From positions 389,684 to 411,611 of the forward strand of contig NW_003151253.1 of NCBI RefSeq assembly GCF_000003605.2: a DNA stretch of 21,928 nucleotides, given 5' to 3'. Shown here in pieces: positions 20,601 to 21,928 of the stretch. The notes under the pieces were generated by a model, which searched no databases, had not been told where the DNA came from, and saw nothing but the letters and a program-made list of their open reading frames with translations. Position numbers and translations under genes: made by a program. The first letter of the stretch is position 1, and each line of letters begins with the position of its first letter. Origin of the DNA: Saccoglossus kowalevskii (lineage: Eukaryota; Hemichordata; Enteropneusta; Harrimaniidae).

Positions 20601-20802
20601 CTCGCTTCATCAGCCACCGACCCTGCAGAAAAATACAATAAATATTATCGATAGATACGTGGCTTGGCAAACCGCTAAATTATGACGGAAATAACACCGA
20701 CGTAGACGATTAGTTTTGACTACCAGATGATCCCCGGCGCCCTTGACGTCCAGTTTCACTTACCTTCGGTGCATCACACGTGGCTGATTGCGAATTACCC
20801 AT
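5412..20802 (-). CDS. SLC25A12/SLC25A13: Calcium-regulated mitochondrial aspartate/glutamate carrier (aralar/citrin type), 16 coding exons
   Basis: This inner-membrane carrier exports matrix aspartate in exchange for cytosolic glutamate plus a proton. It serves the malate-aspartate shuttle and is controlled by Ca2+ on the intermembrane-space side (family knowledge). I joined 16 exons by hand. All introns are GT-AG and all phases agree, giving 678 residues and a TAA stop; from memory, human aralar1 is also 678. The EF-hand region spans about residues 20-300, including a loop at 75-86 (D75, T77, D79, E86). The carrier domain spans about 330-618, with signatures PIDLVK (352-357), PLEIVK (450-455) and PADVIK (541-546). 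A C-terminal segment (616-678) ends in an alanine run. Residue-by-residue agreement with the family extends to the [18 protein letters not shown] and [10 protein letters not shown] segments. Aralar and citrin separated in vertebrates, so neither single name is implied. The least certain part is the N-terminal exon and start codon. No disabling change was seen. Confidence 0.97.
5605..6122 (-). other. SLC25A12/SLC25A13: Intron 15
   Basis: 518 bp, GT-AG, phase 2. AT-rich with no internal gene or clear repeat. The acceptor tract on the minus strand is an almost pure T run. Confidence 0.9.
6123..6213 (-). CDS. SLC25A12/SLC25A13: Coding exon 15: residues 586-614, helix 6
   Basis: The exon encodes [20 protein letters not shown] followed by RQFVIDFGG, the conserved last transmembrane helix. 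It has no continuous minus-strand open frame of its own and is recognised by homology and by acceptor TTTATCAACAG / donor GTAAGT. Phase 2; the split codon AA|A gives Lys615. Confidence 0.97.
6214..6797 (-). other. SLC25A12/SLC25A13: Intron 14
   Basis: 584 bp, GT-AG, phase 1. AT-rich with several ATATGCAAATT-like words. I see no gene or ordered repeat. Confidence 0.9.
6798..6956 (-). CDS. SLC25A12/SLC25A13: Coding exon 14: residues 533-584, Solcar repeat 3
   Basis: The exon encodes [20 protein letters not shown], then [20 protein letters not shown] and [12 protein letters not shown]. It carries the third signature PADVIK and the AFWKG motif. The acceptor is TAATTTCAG and the donor GTAAGT, phase 1. 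The split codon 585 is Ala. Confidence 0.98.
7125..7445. mobile_element. Possible dispersed repeat with weak inverted ends
   Basis: A locally GC-richer block in an AT-rich intron. The left end reads GAGGGGTTTTTCTAG with GAGGGAGCACTGC. The right end, reverse-complemented, reads CAGGGATTTTTTTTAAAC with GAGGGAACAGGGGCGC. The similarity is imperfect. The interior has GGCGCATGGCCATGGCATGAG, containing a short palindrome CATGGCCATG. A 78-residue minus-strand open frame spans it but matches no family I know. Confidence 0.35.
7591..7788 (+). mobile_element. TA-flanked MITE, family A copy 1
   Basis: About 198 bp. The left end TACTGTAGAATACTTTATTG and the right end GAAAATAAAGTATTCCACAG-TA are inverted repeats. 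The terminal TA on each side fits a Tc1/mariner-type target duplication. The interior carries TTTTCGCTGAAGGAATGATT and CATTAAACTCATC, shared with 17212-17391 and 19288-19480. All three copies lie in the same orientation. Confidence 0.88.
7934..8072 (-). CDS. SLC25A12/SLC25A13: Coding exon 13: residues 486-531, helices 4-5 region
   Basis: The exon encodes [20 protein letters not shown], then [12 protein letters not shown] and [10 protein letters not shown]. The [19 protein letters not shown] block is a family hallmark; Arg493 lies in the even-numbered helix that lines the transport path. The acceptor is CATTTCAG and the donor GTAAGT, phase 1, with split Gly532. Confidence 0.98.
8073..8473 (-). 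other. SLC25A12/SLC25A13: Intron 12
   Basis: 401 bp, GT-AG, phase 0. AT-rich, with an A8 run at about 8213-8220 and a CAAATTTGTTGGTAA-like palindromic AT segment. No feature supported. Confidence 0.9.
8474..8611 (-). CDS. SLC25A12/SLC25A13: Coding exon 12: residues 440-485, Solcar repeat 2
   Basis: The exon is 46 codons in phase 0/0. It encodes [20 protein letters not shown], then [20 protein letters not shown] and FFGLYK, the second carrier signature PLEIVK. The acceptor is CTTATCCAG and the donor GTGAGT. Confidence 0.98.
8612..9088 (-). other. SLC25A12/SLC25A13: Intron 11
   Basis: 477 bp, GT-AG, phase 0. It contains a short perfect hairpin (8893-8900 ATATCACT with 8908-8915 AGTGATAT, 7-base loop). 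Nothing else stands out. Confidence 0.9.
8893..8915. repeat. Small perfect inverted repeat
   Basis: The arms ATATCACT and AGTGATAT (8 bp each) flank TTAAATT. It is short and AT-rich enough to occur by chance in a window of this size. Confidence 0.6.
9089..9222 (-). CDS. SLC25A12/SLC25A13: Coding exon 11: residues 396-439, end of repeat 1 to start of repeat 2
   Basis: The exon encodes [20 protein letters not shown] and then [20 protein letters not shown], ending AGGC. It matches family [18 protein letters not shown] and the AGGCAGG junction that continues in exon 12. The acceptor is TATCCTCTAG and the donor GTGAGT, phase 0. Confidence 0.98.
9400..9585 (-). mobile_element. Degraded tRNA-derived SINE-like element
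   Basis: On the minus strand, 9576-9566 reads TGGTACAGTGG, close to a tRNA A box. After a 32-base spacer, 9533-9523 reads GGATTTGATTC, close to a tRNA B box/T-loop (GGTTCGATTCC-like, with G-A-T-T-C kept). Box spacing is that of a tRNA. The flanking bases do not form a complete clover leaf, so this is a polymerase III promoter-bearing SINE head rather than a working tRNA. The 3' body limit is a guess; a non-tRNA tail appears to run toward 9400. Confidence 0.5.
9673..9880 (+). mobile_element. TA-flanked MITE, family B copy 3
   Basis: About 208 bp from TACTGTAAAACCATTTATTT to GCATTTACAGTA, with TA at both edges. The left arm has TTTTCACTGGCTTTTAATTG and the right arm TTTAAGTGAATTTATTTTTT. It is the best-bounded member of the family seen at 1952 and 4799. 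Confidence 0.75.
9914..10066 (-). CDS. SLC25A12/SLC25A13: Coding exon 10: residues 345-394, Solcar repeat 1
   Basis: The exon encodes [32 protein letters not shown] and HEGFLGLYS, which is the first mitochondrial-carrier signature (Px[DE]xxK) plus the matrix helix and EGxxGLY motif. The acceptor is TTTTTTGACAG and the donor GTAAGT, phase 1. The split codon 395 is Gly. Confidence 0.98.
10067..10901 (-). other. SLC25A12/SLC25A13: Intron 9
   Basis: 835 bp, GT-AG, phase 1. It contains a short direct repeat GGAATTCCTAGAGAAA (about 10181 and 10205) and, beside the donor, a TTTGTTTGTC microsatellite on the plus strand (about 10871-10891). A family B-like left end TTACTGTAAAC occurs at about 10146 without a partner. 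No gene seen. Confidence 0.9.
10902..11056 (-). CDS. SLC25A12/SLC25A13: Coding exon 9: residues 293-343, linker and carrier helix 1
   Basis: The exon encodes [13 protein letters not shown], a Gln-rich linker (QQQQPKGE), and [15 protein letters not shown], which opens transmembrane helix 1 of the carrier. I chose acceptor TTATTACAG before ACACATT over a second AG 11 bases downstream, because only the first keeps frame and family spacing ([15 protein letters not shown] against ASG-RLTLADIERIAP). The donor is GTATGT, phase 1. Confidence 0.94.
11057..11738 (-). other. SLC25A12/SLC25A13: Intron 8
   Basis: 682 bp with atypical donor GTGCGT and acceptor TTACAG, phase 2. It holds a T17G15 homopolymer junction (11359-11390) and no supported gene. 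Confidence 0.9.
11359..11390 (+). repeat. T17-G15 homopolymer junction
   Basis: An uninterrupted run of T (11359-11375) switches directly to an uninterrupted run of G (11376-11390). Both lengths are prone to sequencing and assembly error, so the exact count should not be trusted. Confidence 0.9.
11739..11832 (-). CDS. SLC25A12/SLC25A13: Coding exon 8: residues 262-291
   Basis: The exon encodes [20 protein letters not shown] followed by [10 protein letters not shown], with Gly292 split GG|A. It matches family VTPLEIDILYQLADL. The acceptor is ACTTTGCAG. The donor GTGCGT is atypical, but it is the only one whose phase fits exon 9. A nearby TGC|GTAATG would break the frame. Confidence 0.93.
11924..12063 (-). 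repeat. SLC25A12/SLC25A13: 63 bp tandem array copying the exon 7 end and its splice donor
   Basis: TTTATTGACCTCTGCTTTG-type units begin at 11925, 11988 and 12051 (plus strand), an exact 63 bp period. On the minus strand each unit ends GTCAATAAAG. In the true exon this is followed by donor GTGAGA, in the next unit by ATGAAA (donor lost), and in the last unit by GTAACG (a weak donor). Between them each unit carries ATGAGTTGGTAAGACAAAGC. The array occupies most of the 217 bp intron 7. Confidence 0.95.
12050..12188 (-). CDS. SLC25A12/SLC25A13: Coding exon 7: residues 215-260
   Basis: The exon encodes [30 protein letters not shown] and KAEVNK, with a split Glu codon (G|AG) at donor GTGAGA. The acceptor is TTGTGTGCAG. 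It contains the family's highly conserved [13 protein letters not shown] block. The last 25 bases and the donor are repeated twice more in the adjacent intron as a 63 bp array. Confidence 0.96.
12189..12648 (-). other. SLC25A12/SLC25A13: Intron 6
   Basis: 460 bp, GT-AG, phase 0. No repeat or gene recognised. The open frame that continues past the exon 7 acceptor is intronic read-through. Confidence 0.9.
12649..12795 (-). CDS. SLC25A12/SLC25A13: Coding exon 6: residues 166-214
   Basis: The exon is 49 codons, phase 0 at both ends, with acceptor TTTTCCTTCAG and donor GTGAGT. It encodes EEHARQAF followed by [12 protein letters not shown], matching family EHARQAF and LTPFVEENL. The segment between them ([14 protein letters not shown]) occupies the position of a non-binding EF-hand. 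Confidence 0.96.
12830..13080. repeat. Possible dispersed repeat with recurring ATATG/ATTAAT words
   Basis: The block begins with GATCATTAATCATTAATATG and continues with ATATGTAAATTAGG, AATATGCAGATTTC and TTCTTGAGATATCAG before ACACACAG. The recurrent wording suggests an old interspersed repeat, but I see no bounded ends within this window. Confidence 0.3.
13409..13532. mobile_element. Imperfect inverted element
   Basis: The left end GGGCAGTGGTCGTCGTACAG and the right end, reverse-complemented (CGATGGTGGTCTACGTGCTG), share TGGTC and the GC-rich character. Internally ACATGT words are mirrored (13431 and about 13468). The 124 bp block is more GC-rich than its surroundings. It may be a decayed MITE. 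Confidence 0.35.
14150..14565 (+). repeat. Degenerate minisatellite, unit about 50-60 bp
   Basis: About six diverged units share GGGTGAACACTTCAGGG, ATGGTCCATTATCTATT and a GGGGTGTAAAGCAGTG core. The clearest units run from about 14340 to 14520. The strand is strongly G-over-C biased. Confidence 0.8.
15143..15293. mobile_element. MITE-like element with TCGTCACCT ends
   Basis: The left end GAGGGTCGTCACCTGCGCA (15146-15164) and the right end TGCGTAGGTGACGACTC (15274-15290) are inverted repeats with few mismatches, about 110 bp apart. The block is GC-rich (CACACGCAGG, ACGCGCTATGG) within AT-rich intron 5. No coding capacity. Confidence 0.6.
15444..15583 (-). CDS. SLC25A12/SLC25A13: Coding exon 5: residues 120-165
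   Basis: The exon encodes [20 protein letters not shown] and then [21 protein letters not shown], matching family blocks IPFNWD, LHFG-RKKHL and EFTQFL. The acceptor tract is a TTTG/TTTC pyrimidine-rich run ending in CAG. The donor is GTAAGT in phase 0. The EF loop here is degenerate, without acidic residues at loop positions 1 and 5. Confidence 0.96.
15584..15957 (-). other. SLC25A12/SLC25A13: Intron 4
   Basis: 374 bp, GT-AG, phase 1. On the plus strand an AAAG/AACA microsatellite (about 15586-15609) supplies the pyrimidine tract of the exon 5 acceptor on the minus strand. Nothing else seen. Confidence 0.9.
15958..16073 (-). CDS. SLC25A12/SLC25A13: Coding exon 4: residues 81-118, EF-hands 2-3
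   Basis: The exon completes the Ca2+ loop (LISFEEF, E86) and reads through [16 protein letters not shown] into a third loop, D109-T-N111-G-S113-G-F115-V-S117. Acceptor is GTCAATAG and donor GTAAGT, phase 1; the split codon 119 is Ser. The third loop is closer to canonical than the vertebrate one (see findings). Confidence 0.96.
16074..16564 (-). other. SLC25A12/SLC25A13: Intron 3
   Basis: 491 bp, GT-AG, phase 2. Open frames on both strands here are short and without motifs. No repeat recognised. Confidence 0.9.
16565..16707 (-). CDS. SLC25A12/SLC25A13: Coding exon 3: residues 33-80, EF-hand pair 1
   Basis: The exon begins YASIS after acceptor AATTACAG and ends in VDQTKDG, split GG|G at donor GTAAGT (phase 2). 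It aligns with the family's QYAS...YLGL...LLAGVADQTKDG region. It carries the first half of the Ca2+-binding loop (D75, T77, D79). That loop, DQTKDGLIS, is identical to the one known to bind Ca2+ in human aralar/citrin. Confidence 0.96.
17212..17391 (+). mobile_element. TA-flanked MITE, family A copy 2
   Basis: About 180 bp from TACTGTAGATTACTTTATTT to GAAAATAAAGTATTCCACAG-TA. It shares TTTTTGCTGAAGGGATGATT, TCCGTGAAAATAAAATTCAG and CCCAAAAAGCC with copies 1 and 3. It is slightly shorter through loss in the right half. Confidence 0.88.
19082..19101 (+). repeat. (TATG)n microsatellite
   Basis: GCATGTATGTATGTATGTTG, about four tetranucleotide units, in intron 2. Confidence 0.85.
19288..19480 (+). 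mobile_element. TA-flanked MITE, family A copy 3
   Basis: About 193 bp from TACTGTAGAATACTTTATTT to GTACCAGTATTCCACAG-TA. The right terminal repeat carries a short insertion (ACC) absent from the other copies. The interior repeats TCCAGCGAATATAC and AAAATGCCTTTTCAGC. Confidence 0.87.
20108..20133. repeat. Small inverted repeat
   Basis: CTCAAATC and GATTTGAG (8 bp arms) enclose AGGTTGCCTC. Function unknown. Confidence 0.6.
20298..20330. repeat. Small GC-rich inverted repeat
   Basis: CCAGAGCG and CGCTCTGG (8 bp arms) lie 17 bases apart. GTCAC occurs before and after the pair (20294 and about 20347). It may be the relic of a small element. Confidence 0.55.
20566..20622 (-). CDS. SLC25A12/SLC25A13: Coding exon 2: residues 14-32
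   Basis: The exon has acceptor TTTCTGCAG, donor GTGAGA and phase 0 at both ends, with 19 codons. It encodes [14 protein letters not shown], matching the family's conserved K-R-x-D-P-x-x-L-R-x-I-F-L segment at the beginning of the EF-hand domain. An internal ATG (residue 18, weak context with C at -3) would give a shorter MKRADP start if exon 1 were skipped or not transcribed. Confidence 0.93.
20764..20802 (-). CDS. SLC25A12/SLC25A13: Coding exon 1: initiator and residues 1-13
   Basis: The exon encodes [13 protein letters not shown] and ends at AAG before donor GTAAGT (phase 0). The ATG has A at -3 and G at +4, a good Kozak context. An in-frame TAG lies 11 codons upstream (20833-20835), so the frame does not extend on unspliced DNA. 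That TAG also sits inside a weak acceptor-like TATTTTAG, so an upstream 5' UTR exon, or even extra N-terminal codons, cannot be excluded. Homology does not reach this exon. The call rests on phase, donor quality and position. It is 141 bp from exon 2. Confidence 0.7.
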
Positions 20803-21120
20803 ATTTTCGGTGGATCTAGCGAATGTTACACCCTAAAATATAACAAGCAAACATCTATCAAATCTAGGTAACCGGACAGTTGTTCAGTTTTGTGAAGAAG
20901 GCTTGCAAAATATCTCAAAACATGCCAAGAATGCAAGCTATCCCAACCAACCTAGTCCGACATCAACCTCTCCTCAGTCAAGTCGTACATTTCGCACACT
21001 TTGCATTCCTATTGTTTATGTTTATTATTTCCCTTATATGGCTATGAGCATGTGATCGTCTACCGTTGATTGGTTAAAACTAAATTTTCCGCGTGATGCA
21101 AAATGGCGTTTGACAACACT
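20803..21120 (-). promoter_or_regulatory. SLC25A12/SLC25A13: Candidate promoter and 5' UTR of the carrier gene
   Basis: On the minus strand a CCAAT box in strong NF-Y context (AACCAATCA, 21068-21075) lies about 265 bp upstream of the ATG, followed by GCGCGG-poor but CpG-containing sequence (GCATCACGCGG, 21090-21100). On the plus strand AAAATGGCG (21100-21108) resembles a YY1 site. No clear TATA box is placed near a start. This fits a housekeeping-type promoter but is inferred from motifs alone. Confidence 0.4.
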
Positions 21121-21500
21121 ATTTTGCTCGAAAACATTTTGGCCACATTAAGCAATCTAAATTGTTAACAAGCTTGTAAAAAATAAACAAACGTATCAAA
21201 AGCCCTGGCATGGACGTTAAAATCACCCAATACATTGGACGTGTTACGTGTTTGCAACTCTGAATCACACCCCTCTGATATTTGGGAGATTTGGTATCGT
21301 CCAAATAGGGATGGTCTTTGATGATGTCACTCACAGCGACACCACGTCTTAATATTTATTTTAATTTAATTTAATTTATGAGTGTATCGAATAAGTCCAA
21401 TGGATAGACATCAACATAATGAACTGTTTCAATATGACGACAAAATAAAGTAATCATTACCAGGCACGGGAATCTCGAAGACAGTAGTTTCAAAACGAGG
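21121..21500. other. Upstream intergenic DNA
   Basis: Contains a TTAAT simple repeat (about 21358-21378). A 71-residue minus-strand open frame (21119-21334) has a non-repetitive, balanced composition in its first half but no family I recognise. No feature can be assigned. Confidence 0.5.
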
Positions 21501-21652
21501 CTGATATGGTTTAACTGCGCATGACTGTATATGGGAAACCCCGCGAAAGAAGAACCAAGATGGCGGGTAAGTACGGAGAAAAAGTACATGAGTATTATAG
21601 GAACCGTATGAAGTATTTACGATACCACCATGGGAACTCATGTTACATATAA
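21500..21652 (+). other. Possible first exon and promoter of a divergent plus-strand gene
   Basis: CTGCGCATGA (21515-21524) is half an NRF-1-like site. CCAAGATGGCGGG (21555-21567) is a good YY1-type site and also a start codon in ideal Kozak context (ATG 21560-21562). The ATG is followed either by donor GGTAAGT (exon ending at 21566) or by an unspliced 30-codon frame to TAA at 21652. It lies 757 bp from the carrier's ATG, head to head. No following exon is recognisable before the window ends, so the call is speculative. Confidence 0.3.
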
Positions 21653-21928
21653 TCAGTTGAAATGTCAGTTTTGTTGCCATTGCGATCTCTTCTTCACCTA
21701 CGCTCGTTTTATAGATTGAAAAAATTATATTACATTAAAATTTTAAAATGCATAGGTTGTACATCAGAAGTTAGCAACTTTCAGTTTTTCTAATATTTCA
21801 AGTAAGATGTCAGATATCTATGCATTCCTTAGATGGAGCAGTGATATCTGTTTTCTACTTGACGATTTATATAAATCTCGCAGTAATATTATGTCCACAA
21901 TACACACTCCGTGTCGTCGGTCTGTCAC
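21653..21928. other. Right edge, nothing assigned
   Basis: AT-rich sequence with an acceptor-like run (CTCGTTTTATAG, about 21704-21715, plus strand). Joining it to the possible exon at 21566 gives an immediate stop. I see no gene. Confidence 0.5.

Noticed and set aside
20412-20654. 80-codon plus-strand open frame
   Set aside because: It is antisense to exon 2, whose minus-strand reading [14 protein letters not shown] is clearly homologous to the carrier.
21429-21680. 83-codon minus-strand open frame starting ATGGCAACA
   Set aside because: No recognisable motif. It overlaps the better-supported plus-strand start region and has no splice or homology support.

Overview
The window is animal nuclear DNA. 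It is AT-rich and has long GT-AG introns, TA-flanked miniature inverted-repeat elements, minisatellites and one degraded tRNA-derived SINE-like sequence. The only gene I can support is on the minus strand: a 16-coding-exon orthologue of the Ca2+-regulated mitochondrial aspartate/glutamate carrier (SLC25A12 aralar1 / SLC25A13 citrin). The protein resembles the vertebrate one closely, but the repeats and short introns (0.14-3.9 kb) suggest an invertebrate, probably marine. I cannot place the phylum.

Layout, read on the minus strand from right to left. A candidate promoter and 5' region lies at about 20803-21110. Coding exons 1-2 (20802-20566) encode the N-terminus. A 3.9 kb intron 2 follows. 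Exons 3-8 (16707-11739) encode the N-terminal EF-hand region facing the intermembrane space. Exon 9 (11056-10902) encodes the linker and the start of carrier repeat 1. Exons 10-15 (10066-6123) encode the three Solcar repeats with the signatures PIDLVK, PLEIVK and PADVIK. Exon 16 (5604-5412) encodes the C-terminal domain and the stop codon. All 15 introns are GT-AG and all phases agree, giving one uninterrupted 678-residue frame. From memory, human aralar1 has the same length.

The left 5.4 kb (1-5411) holds no gene I can support. It is 3' UTR and/or intergenic DNA with a 34-35 bp minisatellite, two mariner-type MITE-like elements and a 48 bp tandem duplication. The right end (about 21500-21650) has a CpG-containing patch with a Kozak ATG and a splice-donor consensus on the plus strand. 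It may be the first exon of a head-to-head neighbour.

Main points for a second look: (i) the 3' end of exon 7 plus its splice donor is copied twice more into intron 7 as a 63 bp tandem array; (ii) the inferred N-terminus MGNSQS fits an N-myristoylation site, which is unexpected for a mitochondrial carrier; (iii) the third EF-hand loop looks Ca2+-competent; (iv) two related MITE families share CTGTA ends and TA flanks; (v) a tRNA-like SINE head lies in intron 10. I found no CRISPR array, operon, rRNA or functional tRNA, and nothing that I would call an undescribed biological system.
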